Source of the DNA: Spirochaetaceae bacterium
Lineage (GTDB): Bacteria; Spirochaetota; Spirochaetia; DSM-2461
Direction: 5' to 3'
Length of the DNA stretch: 64,000 bases
NCBI GenBank assembly: GCA_016744925.1
Contig: JADGDJ010000001.1
Span: 1 to 64,000 of the forward strand
Of this stretch, positions 8,822 through 19,083 are shown in pieces (position 1 is the stretch's first letter; each line of letters opens with the position of its first letter). The notes beneath the pieces are model-generated. The model was given only the letters and a program-made list of their open reading frames with translations, made no database searches and was not told where the DNA came from. Made by a program: the position numbers and the translations under genes.

Positions 8822-10495
8822 CTATTTTATCATTGTTTTAGCTTTTTCTATTGAATGCTGAAATGAATCACAGAAATTCTCTTCGGGAACAATTCTACCA
8901 ATATTACTGATGTGTAATTTTTCCAGTACTTCTTCATTCACACCGGAGAAGATTATTGAGATATTCTGTGATTTTAATATTTCCAATGTACTCAGCAATG
9001 CCTGAAGACCTGTCTGATCTATAAATGAAACATGACGCATACGAAGAATCAGGACTTCTCTTTTTATACCCAACTCTCTTATCAACTCAGAATAGCGTCT
9101 TGCTGAAGCAAAAAACAGAGGTCCCCCGATCTCATAAATACCCAGTTGTGAGGGAAGATCCGTATAATCATCAATAACATCAGTATCTATAATATGATCT
9201 ATTCTCTTCTCAGCAATATCGGACATTCTTTTCATAAAAAGCAAACTGGACAATACAATACCGACTTCAATTGCTACAGTTAAATCGACTAAAACTGTGA
9301 GTACAAAAGTCGTCAATAATATAATTTTATCGAAGAGATGCCCCTTTAAAATAGCTCTGAAAGATTTAATTTCACTCATATTAAAGGACACGACAATAAG
9401 AATCCCAGCCAGACAGGACATGGGTATCAGTTTGGCAAATTGGCCAAAGAACAGCATTATTGATAGTAGCGTCAGGGCATGAATAATTCCTGAAACAGGA
9501 GTTCTTCCCCCGTTTTTCACATTCGTAGCCGTCCTGGCAATGGCACCGGTAGCGGGTATCCCACCGAAGAACGGAGTGACTATATTGGCAATCCCCTGTG
9601 CAATTAGTTCTGTATTTGATCGATGATTACCACCGATCATACCATCAGAGACTGTAGCCGATAAGAGAGATTCAATTCCTCCGAGTAAAGCGATTACAAT
9701 AGCCGGTTGTATATATTTAACTATAAATCCCGATTCAAAATGAGGTATCTGAAATTGGAAACTTTTTGGTATGTCACCAAAAAAGGTTTCTATGGTTGGG
9801 ACCTGAATTTTAAAAATAAAAACAACTGCCGTTACAAGAATTATTGCGATAAAAGATCCGGGGATTTTATTGGTGATTTTTTTTGAAAAAACTGTAATGC
9901 CTATGGTGATTAGCGTGATTAATAGTGCTGAAAGTCTCAATTGATCCATATGTGTAAAATAGACATTCCATTTCCCTAAAAAGTCTGCCGGGACCTGCTC
10001 TATGGGAAGCGCCAAAGCATCTTTGATCTGTGTAGAAAAAATGACGAGTGCAATTCCACTTGTAAAACCGACCACCAGAGGATGTGGTATATATTTCAGT
10101 AAATCACCGAATTTCAAGAGGCCGAAAATAACCAGGAGAATTCCCGCCATGATGGTTGATATGATTAAACCGTCGATTCCATACCGACTGACGATTCCAA
10201 ATACAATGACGATAAATGCTCCTGTGGGACCACCGATCTGCACTCTGCTTCCACCGAGTATGGAGATTATCAAACCAGCCACGATTGCTGTAATGAGACC
10301 TTTTTCCGGAGAGACCCCTGAAGCGACTGCGAATGCTATGGCTAGAGGTAATGCGACGATTCCCACGACGATACCGGATAATATATCTTTATAGACCTGC
10401 TCTTTTTGCATACCGCGTTTTAGAAGTGAAAATAATTTGGGTTTAAATATAAATTCCATAGAGAAATCCTCTCTGTTTTCCGATTCGCTTTTCAA
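8822..10495 (-). CDS. SulP family anion transporter with C-terminal STAS domain
   Basis: GIVVGIVALPLAIAFAVASGVSPEKGL, PATGAIARTATN, STAS region VSFIDQTGLQALL. Confidence 0.93.
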   Translation of the reverse strand: MKSESENREDFSMEFIFKPKLFSLLKRGMQKEQVYKDILSGIVVGIVALPLAIAFAVASGVSPEKGLITAIVAGLIISILGGSRVQIGGPTGAFIVIVFGIVSRYGIDGLIISTIMAGILLVIFGLLKFGDLLKYIPHPLVVGFTSGIALVIFSTQIKDALALPIEQVPADFLGKWNVYFTHMDQLRLSALLITLITIGITVFSKKITNKIPGSFIAIILVTAVVFIFKIQVPTIETFFGDIPKSFQFQIPHFESGFIVKYIQPAIVIALLGGIESLLSATVSDGMIGGNHRSNTELIAQGIANIVTPFFGGIPATGAIARTATNVKNGGRTPVSGIIHALTLLSIMLFFGQFAKLIPMSCLAGILIVVSFNMSEIKSFRAILKGHLFDKIILLTTFVLTVLVDLTVAIEVGIVLSSLLFMKRMSDIAEKRIDHIIDTDVIDDYTDLPSQLGIYEIGGPLFFASARRYSELIRELGIKREVLILRMRHVSFIDQTGLQALLSTLEILKSQNISIIFSGVNEEVLEKLHISNIGRIVPEENFCDSFQHSIEKAKTMIK

Positions 10496-10561
10496 CTGTT
10501 TGATTTTGATTGAAACCGACTAATAATATATCGTATATATGCAAAAAGAATACATAGGGAT

Positions 10562-12220
10562 TTATTTTTTCTCAAGGATTATATCACCATTCCAATCAGG
10601 AGCTGGTGGCGTTTCAATATATGTCTGACATCGTTCAATAAACAGTTGTGAGCAATAGTCTTCTTCAATAATAGCTTTTGTCTTTTTGAATAAAGACAGG
10701 GCTTTCACAAAATCTCTATTGTAAAAATGAGTCAAACCCTGCTCATGATAACTCCATGCTATCCCCTGCTGCATAGTCAGTTCTTTGCGCACTGAATAAA
10801 TCTTCACACTTTGGGTTTTTCCTTTGACTACAACATGATCGATCATTCTGCACTTAACCTTATCGTGGACTCTATTATAGAGAGATTCCGATATGAGTAA
10901 GCCTTCCTTATAGACTTTTGTCAGACCTTCAAGCCGTGATGCAAGATTAACCATATCACCTATGACCGTATAATCCATTTTTTTCTCAGATCCTATATTG
11001 CCTATGGTTACGACTCCGTAGTTTATACCTATGCCGAAGCTAAACTCAGCTCTTCCCTTATTTCTCTGCCACTCATTGAACTCCTCTAAAACATCCATCA
11101 TTTCCAATCCTGCCAGAACAGACTGAAGGGCATCATTTTCATGATGAACTGGTGCACCAAAAAAAGCCATTATTGCATCGCCTATGTACTTATCAACAAT
11201 CCCATTATGCTTTGTAATTGCGTCTACCATAATTTCGAAATACTTATTGAGGGACTCCACCAGATCATCGGGCTGCAACCCTTCAGAAATGGTTGTAAAA
11301 TTTCTAATATCTGTAAATAAAATGGCTAAAACTCTGTTTTCACCTACAAGCATTGATTCAGGATCGGAATAGAATCTGTCTATAACATTTTTCGGTACAT
11401 ATTTTTGAAAAATATTTCTAATTTTGGATTCTTTTCTCTTAGCAACGACTGCCTGCAGTGCAAAATGTTTCATTTGCAAATTCGCCCTATCAAGTTCTCC
11501 CGTCATTATATTAAAATAGTGGCCAAGTTTCCCCGTTTCATCTTTATATTGTAGAACAACTTTTGTAGACAGATCATTGGTGGTTATTATTTTCTGAATT
11601 GCATCTACTATATTCTCCAGAGGTTTTGTCAATAATTTTGAGAATAGAAATAACAGAATGACCGAAATGATTAAAGAGGCAATAAAAATCACTAAAATAC
11701 GATAGATGATTTTCGAAATTTCACCGTAAAAGATCTGCCTTTCGACAGATACAACTACATACCAGTCAAAGGGTTCAAAATATGAGATTTCAGCGACATA
11801 TTCTTTTTCATCAAAAAACAATTGATGCCAACCTGTATGAGACTTATCAAAAATTGATTCAAAGACTTTTTTATCTTCTTCGCTCATAAGGAGGTCACTG
11901 CTGGAAATAGGGGTATTCCCAGAATTATCAATTGCGAATATTTGCTCAGAATCCTGCCCTATTAATGTTCTGGAAAAGTCTTCAACAGACTTTTTAGTTA
12001 TCGATATGAATGTCTCATCCTCATCTAAATCATTTTCAACAAGCAGAACCCACTGATCATTCATATAATTCGTCAACACTTTAGATTTAAAAGTAAGGAA
12101 TTCTGTAGTAACAACAGTTATCCCGTTTCTGGCAGATAAAATGGAGACAATTAAAGTAATGATTAAAGGGGTTATAATAAGAGGAATTGTGATCAGGATA
12201 ATTTTAGAGCGTATGTTCAT
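10562..12220 (-). CDS. Membrane class III adenylate/guanylate cyclase (sensor + HAMP + CHD)
   Basis: Two TMs, HAMP-like segment, ILFTDIRNFTTISE, VDKYIGDAIMAFFGAP, GIGINYG, YTVIGDMVNLASRLE. Confidence 0.92.
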   Translation of the reverse strand: MNIRSKIILITIPLIITPLIITLIVSILSARNGITVVTTEFLTFKSKVLTNYMNDQWVLLVENDLDEDETFISITKKSVEDFSRTLIGQDSEQIFAIDNSGNTPISSSDLLMSEEDKKVFESIFDKSHTGWHQLFFDEKEYVAEISYFEPFDWYVVVSVERQIFYGEISKIIYRILVIFIASLIISVILLFLFSKLLTKPLENIVDAIQKIITTNDLSTKVVLQYKDETGKLGHYFNIMTGELDRANLQMKHFALQAVVAKRKESKIRNIFQKYVPKNVIDRFYSDPESMLVGENRVLAILFTDIRNFTTISEGLQPDDLVESLNKYFEIMVDAITKHNGIVDKYIGDAIMAFFGAPVHHENDALQSVLAGLEMMDVLEEFNEWQRNKGRAEFSFGIGINYGVVTIGNIGSEKKMDYTVIGDMVNLASRLEGLTKVYKEGLLISESLYNRVHDKVKCRMIDHVVVKGKTQSVKIYSVRKELTMQQGIAWSYHEQGLTHFYNRDFVKALSLFKKTKAIIEEDYCSQLFIERCQTYIETPPAPDWNGDIILEKK

Positions 12221-12285
12221 TGTATATTCCCCTACTGATAATTATACTGAAAGTAAGGGTAAGAACAACTAAAAATAGTTTAATT

Positions 12286-14124
12286 ATGGTTGGAGTAGCT
12301 ATGGCAAGTTTACTTGATCGGGCAAATCAGGTCAGAGAAAACCTCAAAGAAAAGGCTGAAATTGACGCCATCCCTATGGAAGAGCGAAAAGAAATATTCA
12401 AAGAGATAGATGAAGCTGTCTCTTCCAGAAAACTTATTATCAAAGAAAATACATTTATTTTTAATCCGGTAAAAAAAGACTACAGTTTGCTGATTATCAT
12501 AAATGGGGGTGCTTTTATACTCATACTCCTCGTTTCGTTTCTTTTTTATTATTTTTTAAACCAGGAAGAGATTTCTATTGTATCTAAATCAGAAACGATA
12601 ACTTCTGCACAAAGTGCTTTGATCGAGACTCTCAAACAGGAATCAGAAAAACTGATAAATGCAAAAGAAGAAGAAGTGCTGAATATTCAGATCCGTCTTG
12701 ATGAGATGAAAAGACAACAAAATATATCGCAGTTGAATTCTCAGAAAGAGATTTCTCGTATCGAAGAGGAATTGAGATTATCCTATGCTCAGAAAATAGC
12801 CTCTGAGCGGAGAAAATTGCTCAGCGAAGGTATTTCACCTGAAGAGATCAATGATCGGTTAGAAGCTCTTGAGCAGAACAATCTTCTTGATTTCGAGGTC
12901 CGGTTTACTCTTCTTAAATCAGAATATGAAGAACAGCAACTGGTTAAAGATAATAAGCTGAATGAGCTCATCTCCTCTTATGAATCGGACCTGCAAAAAA
13001 ATGAAGATGAAAAACGATTTATAGAGCAATCTGATGAACAGACTCTGGCTCACAATCAGCTGGCAAGTCTGAACGAGTTAAAAGAAAGAGAAGAGTTTGT
13101 AATCGGCCAGGTCTATTCTCTATATAAATCTGTCAATGAATCACTTATAGATAGTAATTTCGAATCCGCCAATAAGAATCTCACAGTACTGGAAGAATTC
13201 ATTAATAAAGAAACTGTTTCCCCGATACCGGCAATTTCATTCCGTCGTGAAGTGGATCAGTTTTTAATCCGATCTCTTAGAAAACTGGTCAATGTAGCAG
13301 TCGATGATGATGAGACACCGTCTGTACTATTAGAGATTTCTGAAATGTTGAATCAAGGGAATCAATTTTATAACCAGGGAAACCTCAAATCTGCCCGAGA
13401 ATCATATTTGAACCTAATAGCATATATACCAGCTGTAGACCAGGGATTTAGCCAAATTAAAAATATAGATAATCAGGAGTTATTTATAGAGAGAAAAAAA
13501 TTTGCTGAAAGTTTGAGAGATGCAGAAATATCCTTCCAATCGAAAGATTATAGAGTTGCCATACTTCAATATCAGCAGGTGCTTGAACATTTGTCTAATG
13601 ATAGAGAAACTATTTCAAATATTGTGGATAAACTTGTACAGACAGGTGCCGGGTTGGAAAAAGATTCTTTCGCTGAACAGTCAATTATATCTCAGGAAGA
13701 TTTAAACTTCATCAATGATGCCAAACTTCGCGAAGCATCGAGAACGGCACTCATCGAAGAACTTTCAAGTTTTGAGAAAAAATTGATCCTGAAAAATGAA
13801 GCTTCAGAACAAACAACTGACGATATAATATCCTTATTGAATACTAAACTCCTGATAAAGGAAGTGCTGACATCTAACACTGTTAAGGATGAATATCCCG
13901 ATTTACACAACAAATTGGATATGTATCTTGATGCTTATGGTAAAGAGAAAGAGCGTTTTGGAAGAAATATGGCACTAAATGAAATATTATCCATAATGGA
14001 TACATTATCAGATAAAAACCAGAGTGATCCCTTCGCTTTACTGACAACGAATGAGATTGAACAGAAAGAGCTATTCCAATTATTTCTCTCAAATCTTAAG
14101 AATCTGATTGAAAGTGAGGGCTAA
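12286..14124 (+). CDS. Uncharacterised single-TM coiled-coil protein with TPR-like C-terminal part
   Basis: Continuous ORF (called from TTG at 12220; ATG at 12286 or 12301 more plausible); TM LLIIINGGAFILILLVSFLFYYFL followed by a long charged coiled coil. Confidence 0.7.
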   Translation: MVGVAMASLLDRANQVRENLKEKAEIDAIPMEERKEIFKEIDEAVSSRKLIIKENTFIFNPVKKDYSLLIIINGGAFILILLVSFLFYYFLNQEEISIVSKSETITSAQSALIETLKQESEKLINAKEEEVLNIQIRLDEMKRQQNISQLNSQKEISRIEEELRLSYAQKIASERRKLLSEGISPEEINDRLEALEQNNLLDFEVRFTLLKSEYEEQQLVKDNKLNELISSYESDLQKNEDEKRFIEQSDEQTLAHNQLASLNELKEREEFVIGQVYSLYKSVNESLIDSNFESANKNLTVLEEFINKETVSPIPAISFRREVDQFLIRSLRKLVNVAVDDDETPSVLLEISEMLNQGNQFYNQGNLKSARESYLNLIAYIPAVDQGFSQIKNIDNQELFIERKKFAESLRDAEISFQSKDYRVAILQYQQVLEHLSNDRETISNIVDKLVQTGAGLEKDSFAEQSIISQEDLNFINDAKLREASRTALIEELSSFEKKLILKNEASEQTTDDIISLLNTKLLIKEVLTSNTVKDEYPDLHNKLDMYLDAYGKEKERFGRNMALNEILSIMDTLSDKNQSDPFALLTTNEIEQKELFQLFLSNLKNLIESEG

Positions 14125-15176
14125 AACTTGAAGATCATACCAATTGACGGTGAAAAACCTGTTATCAATACAGAGCTCTCTGCATATAAAATATAAATTC
14201 CAGAAAAATACGCGCCCAGTGAAGGTAGAAAATCAATTGTAAGTCCAATACCACCAGATATAAATGGGACTATTGAATTCAAATAGTCTTCATTTTCTTT
14301 TTTGTGCAGAAAAAAAGTCATACCTCCATTGAGTTTAATATTCAAAGTAAGAAGTTTCGTGGATTTAAATCCCAGTTTAATTTCAGGTCCCAATGATATT
14401 AAGCAGTTATCCGATGTATCGAGATTTCCCGATGCTGAAAAAAAGTTAAAAGAAGAAAATAATCCTATTCCCCAGTATCCGAAAGGTGTTTGTCTCTTGT
14501 AAATGAAACTCATTTCAGGAACTAATCCCAATGTAAAGAATTCACTGGCATCACCCGTTGTTAGAAATGGAGAAAATCCAAGAAAAATCTCTAAATGACG
14601 AAAAATATCCTCTTCTTCATCTTCCATTTCAGTGACAACTTCTTTTGTATCAAATATCTCATCTTTATAAATCTCATCTTTGATTATGATAGGTTCAATG
14701 ATCTCGGCTGTTAAGGGTGGATTTTCCATAAAATTTTTCTTAATCTTTGCAATTAATGGCTCTAAGCTTTTTTTTATACGAGAATCAAAATCCAGATTTA
14801 TCGTGCTTTCAAATCGAACTGAATAAATTTCTACACCATTAGCCACACGAATCCCATGCATTTCTATAAAAAGATCATTATCCGTTACACTATAATTACT
14901 TCTGATTAGATAAGTAGCCCCGGAGAGATCTGCATTATGTAGTGCATCATCTAAATCTGTATTCAAATCTATATCAGTACTAAATCTATTGATTTGAAAT
15001 TCCAGAGAAATGCTTTCATTAATTAAATCCAGTAATGAATTGTCATCATTTTTATCGTAAGTTGTCGTCGATATTATTATCTGAGGAGATCCATTATTAG
15101 TTTCCTCTGCTGAAACTATAAAATTACTGGATATGAGAAAAATATAAACCAAAAGCAGAAGCTGTTTTTTAACCAT
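14121..15176 (-). CDS. Uncharacterised secreted/outer-membrane beta-rich protein
   Basis: N-terminal signal peptide (KKQLLLLVYIFLISSNFIVSAE); C-terminal alternating hydrophobic strands ending in IGMIFKF. Confidence 0.6.
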   Translation of the reverse strand: MVKKQLLLLVYIFLISSNFIVSAEETNNGSPQIIISTTTYDKNDDNSLLDLINESISLEFQINRFSTDIDLNTDLDDALHNADLSGATYLIRSNYSVTDNDLFIEMHGIRVANGVEIYSVRFESTINLDFDSRIKKSLEPLIAKIKKNFMENPPLTAEIIEPIIIKDEIYKDEIFDTKEVVTEMEDEEEDIFRHLEIFLGFSPFLTTGDASEFFTLGLVPEMSFIYKRQTPFGYWGIGLFSSFNFFSASGNLDTSDNCLISLGPEIKLGFKSTKLLTLNIKLNGGMTFFLHKKENEDYLNSIVPFISGGIGLTIDFLPSLGAYFSGIYILYAESSVLITGFSPSIGMIFKF

Positions 15177-15298
15177 AATTTCAGATTGATCCTTTTTCCC
15201 TATTTATTAAATATAAAATATTCTCGAGAATTTTGCTAATTACAATTACGGATAGAACAGTTAGATTAGAGCACTGTTTCATTCGTGAAAATATGCCA

Positions 15299-18200
15299 TT
15301 ATCTGCCATTGACTATTATCGAGTACGGAAAACCGGCACCTCCATTCCTGAGAAAATATGCTCCTATATAGTAGGTCGTGTTCGGTGATACAGTGAAACT
15401 GGCAGGTGGTGTAGTCGGATTAGATACAGGCTCACCATCGGGTAACCAATCATTAGAGATCCATTGATTGCTGCTTTCATCCCATAAATACAGATCCAAT
15501 TCATCAAAGGTTGTGCTCCATGTAGCATAAATGTCCAACTCAGTAATTGAGGGTCCTGTAGTTATTTTAAATGTGTCCCACTCAAATTTAAGATCCATAA
15601 TCCCATCTATTTTTACCAATTCCAATAGATTCAGTTCATTAGATTGGAGTGTTGAGTCCACATCAGAAACAAGAGACAAAGGAACTGCTGTTGGTCCAAA
15701 ATTAGAATTGGTTTCTCCAGCTTCTGTAAATAATTCAGGCACAAATAATGGTGTCGGCGAGACATAAGAATTATTCGTAGCATTATCATCATCTCCTGAA
15801 TTAATACTGATGATTATATAGTAATAACTCCCAGATAAAGGCCATAGCGCATCATCAAAAGAAATAGGTCCGGAATCTCCGGAAGCAGTAAGCGCTGAGA
15901 TATTTCCCTCCTTAATCGAGACATCACCCCCATCGAGAATATTGTTATCTGAAACAAAAACTTCCCAGGATACTGGCAGACTTCCATCCACACCGGCAAT
16001 TTCACTAATTGTAAAATCAAAAGTCCCATAAGTACTGAGAGCAGTACCCGGATCTCCTTGAGACTGAATGGTCGTAGAACTAATACTGTAGTCTGGGGGA
16101 TTTTTAACAGTATACAACCCATTAAAACCGGTGTTATTACCAGTTATCGTTTCATCAGTTGATGTTACATCGACAATTAAATAATAATCACCAGCCACTG
16201 CTGGCCAGTTACCGTTAATTGAAATAAACGGAAAACTAGTTCCTGCATTGAGCCCTGAAAAGGGAGTTGTCCCACTGGCGACGAGAAAATCCCCACCAAT
16301 AGACTGATCCAGAGAAGCATAGGCTGTCCAATCGATTGCCGCAGTTCCGTTCAGTCCACCAGTATTACTGAGATCAAATGTTTCGGAAATAAGGCTTCCC
16401 GATGTAACTGTCGGGTAATGTTTAGTTACGTTTGTAACTATATAGTCTATATCTATAGCTGTTGCGCTGATGGTAAAAGGCGCACTGGCTGAAAAGTTGT
16501 TAGAGGGATTTATATCATCGCCTGAAGAAGCCTGAATAATTAAATAGTATTGACCCGATGATGCAGGCCAATTCCCCGTAATATTGATAGAGCCGGAAGT
16601 TGTCAGGGCAGTTAAAAAAGATTCGGACCCGCTGTTCAGTACTGTATCTCCCCCATCGAGAACCTGATCAGCTGAAATAAACGCCGTCCAGTACACGGTC
16701 AGAACACCTGGATCACTGCCTTGATTTCTAAAAGTAAAACTCTGAGAAACAGAAGTACTGACGTCAGCACTTGAAGGACTGTTGCTTATACTTTGTATAA
16801 TATAGTCAATATCTGAAGATACAGGAGCTGTGATCAGAGCCGAAGTATTTCCGCTATTATCCGCTACGGTGATATCATCGGGAGCACTAACTTGTGCTAT
16901 GAGGTAATAAGTCGTATCTGTCACAGGAATAGGCCATGTCCCACTGAAAAAAATATTCGCTGATGTAACACCAAAATTCAAATCGGAGGTAGTACCATCG
17001 TCGATCAAAATATCGCCAGCACCTATTGTATTGTCCAGCGAGGTGTATACTTTCCAGGACACTGAATCGGATCCATTAGCTGTGCCATTATTTGTAAAAA
17101 CAAAAGATCCTGATAAGGGAGCACCTCCAGCTGTTCCTCCTGTATTAGAGACTATTACTGTATTGTAATTTACAGTACTGGTTGAAACCACTACAGATAT
17201 GGAGCAATCTGCTGTATTCCCGATATCATCTGTCAATCTCACCGTATCCGCTCCCACTGAGTTCCCGGCAATATAATTGCCCGTTCCACCATCTATACTC
17301 GGGGTGCCCGATCCACTGGAATTTAGACTATAAATATAGGGAGGCACTCCTCCACTTCCGCTGAAGGAAAAAGCACCACCTGTATTGATCAAAAGCGAGG
17401 CCGGATCTAATACCGGTAAATCGACAATCGTATATACAGCTGCAGATGGGGAGCTATTGTCGCCAGGAAGGGTATCATCACTAGCGGAAAGCCCAATTAT
17501 GATATAGTAAGAACCGGGTGTTCCGGTCCAGTAACCTGAAATATTAATGGGTGCTGAAGAATCTTCCCCGTCGAGAAATGTTCTGCTACCTGAATCAAAA
17601 ACTTGGTCGGCACCTATTTCAAGAGTATCGTTTGTTGATATATAGGCTGTCCAGTATATGACTTGAGAGCCACTATTAAGTCCAATGTTATCAATTGTGA
17701 AGGTTTCTGAAATAGCGCTCAATGTGAGTGCGGTTGAACTGCCAGCAGGAACTGTCCCTATCTGATAGTTTACATCGGGAGCCGGTGCCCCGCTAATGGC
17801 TAATACCCCTGAGTTGTCGACATTATTAACCGTATCAGTTATATCATCAACGGCATATGTTTTAACGATAAAATAGTAAGGACCTGCTGTTAAAGGCCAA
17901 AATCCCGTAAAATTTACCACCGAGAAATCGAGAGATGCCAAAGCAGCTGAATTTCCTGTATCGATTAAATCATCATCTGCACTAAAATTAGTATCATTAG
18001 AGAGATAAACATCCCATTCGATTGTTTTTGTTCCATTTGAGACATCTATATTTGTTAAGGTAAAACTGCCTGTTAATGGATCTCCTCCAATGTTAGTTGA
18101 ACTTGTATCAATAACAGATGACACTTCATAATCGACATTGGTCAAAACATCTAAAATAGTGATCGTGGCTAATTGAGCATCTCCATTATCATCCAGAACC

Positions 18201-18562
18201 TCAATAGTCCCAGTTCCAGCTGTGATTGGAGCAGTATACACTCCAGAGGAATTTATACTGCCAGAACCGGAAACAAGTGAAAACGTGTAGGGAGGCAACC
18301 CACCGGAAGCAGCGAAACTCCCATTACTGCCGATGTATAACCCCATAGATAATGGATTAAGACTCAAAGAATCGGAATCTTCTACTGATAAACTGGTAAT
18401 TTCAGGACCATTTAAACTATCTAACAGGTTGAATGATTGATCACATGAGGAGAACAGCACGATCAGGACTGCAATCCGTAGAACAAGTTTCAGCTCAGAA
18501 GTATGGCTTCTACTCATAGTAGTTTCTCTGAAGGTGAATAATGTTTTTGACTTCTTATTCAT
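15299..18562 (-). CDS. Large surface lipoprotein with CARDB-like and Ig-like repeats
   Basis: Lipobox LIVLFSSC; six modules beginning V/I/PDY or VNY with W.AY.S....GGD and YY.I......DD...NN; two GG.PPY.(F/Y)SL modules. Confidence 0.75.
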   Translation of the reverse strand: MNKKSKTLFTFRETTMSRSHTSELKLVLRIAVLIVLFSSCDQSFNLLDSLNGPEITSLSVEDSDSLSLNPLSMGLYIGSNGSFAASGGLPPYTFSLVSGSGSINSSGVYTAPITAGTGTIEVLDDNGDAQLATITILDVLTNVDYEVSSVIDTSSTNIGGDPLTGSFTLTNIDVSNGTKTIEWDVYLSNDTNFSADDDLIDTGNSAALASLDFSVVNFTGFWPLTAGPYYFIVKTYAVDDITDTVNNVDNSGVLAISGAPAPDVNYQIGTVPAGSSTALTLSAISETFTIDNIGLNSGSQVIYWTAYISTNDTLEIGADQVFDSGSRTFLDGEDSSAPINISGYWTGTPGSYYIIIGLSASDDTLPGDNSSPSAAVYTIVDLPVLDPASLLINTGGAFSFSGSGGVPPYIYSLNSSGSGTPSIDGGTGNYIAGNSVGADTVRLTDDIGNTADCSISVVVSTSTVNYNTVIVSNTGGTAGGAPLSGSFVFTNNGTANGSDSVSWKVYTSLDNTIGAGDILIDDGTTSDLNFGVTSANIFFSGTWPIPVTDTTYYLIAQVSAPDDITVADNSGNTSALITAPVSSDIDYIIQSISNSPSSADVSTSVSQSFTFRNQGSDPGVLTVYWTAFISADQVLDGGDTVLNSGSESFLTALTTSGSINITGNWPASSGQYYLIIQASSGDDINPSNNFSASAPFTISATAIDIDYIVTNVTKHYPTVTSGSLISETFDLSNTGGLNGTAAIDWTAYASLDQSIGGDFLVASGTTPFSGLNAGTSFPFISINGNWPAVAGDYYLIVDVTSTDETITGNNTGFNGLYTVKNPPDYSISSTTIQSQGDPGTALSTYGTFDFTISEIAGVDGSLPVSWEVFVSDNNILDGGDVSIKEGNISALTASGDSGPISFDDALWPLSGSYYYIIISINSGDDDNATNNSYVSPTPLFVPELFTEAGETNSNFGPTAVPLSLVSDVDSTLQSNELNLLELVKIDGIMDLKFEWDTFKITTGPSITELDIYATWSTTFDELDLYLWDESSNQWISNDWLPDGEPVSNPTTPPASFTVSPNTTYYIGAYFLRNGGAGFPYSIIVNGR

Positions 18563-18723
18563 AAATACCTTCTAACTATATAATTTAAGTATATAACAAG
18601 ATTTAAAGTATTTCTTGGGTGATCGACTATTTGTATGTCCGCGCTCATCTGCTGGCGCACCCGTCCCCGGGTGCTTTTCCTCGCCAGTTCGGCGCTACTT
18701 CACAATCAAGTCTCTCAATAGGG

Positions 18724-18758
18724 CAAAAAAAAAGACATAGCATCGTATGCTATGTCTA
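18724..18758 (-). terminator. Rho-independent terminator downstream of tRNA-Val pair
   Basis: Minus strand AGACATAGCAT-acg-ATGCTATGTCT followed by TTTTTTTT. Confidence 0.9.
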
Positions 18759-18767
18759 AAATAATTA

Positions 18768-18840
18768 TGGGCGTTGAGGGACTTGAACCCCCGACATCCT
18801 GCTTGTAAGGCAGGCGCTCTCCCAACTGAGCTAAACACCC
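18768..18840 (-). tRNA. tRNA-Val (TAC), copy 2
   Basis: Reverse complement GGGTGTTTAGCTCAGTTGGGAGAGCGCCTGCCTTACAAGCAGG...GGTTCAAGTCCCTCAACGCCCA; cloverleaf stems intact, anticodon TAC; CCA not encoded. Confidence 0.96.
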
Positions 18841-18947
18841 TTGTTCGAAAGCTTTATCTTTATAGTCCCCGCTTCCGATAGGGACTGTGTTAACGGGCTT
18901 ACTCCCAATAGACTTCATCCTGAAGTCAGAAGCAAGTAATCAACGAA

Positions 18948-19020
18948 TGGGCGTTGAGGGACTTGAACCCCCGACATCCTGCTTGTAAGGCAGGCGCTCT
19001 CCCAACTGAGCTAAACACCC
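18948..19020 (-). tRNA. tRNA-Val (TAC), copy 1
   Basis: Identical to 18768-18840; 180-bp period. Confidence 0.96.
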
Positions 19021-19083
19021 TTGCAACGTTGGTGAATATATCATGATAGAAATTTATGGTCAATATGTTTTATTCAAAATTTA

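Noticed and set aside
18715-18918. 67-aa minus-strand ORF (CLAQLGERLPYKQDVGGSSPSTP)
   Set aside because: It is a translation through tRNA-Val; this peptide string is a familiar spurious product of tRNA genes
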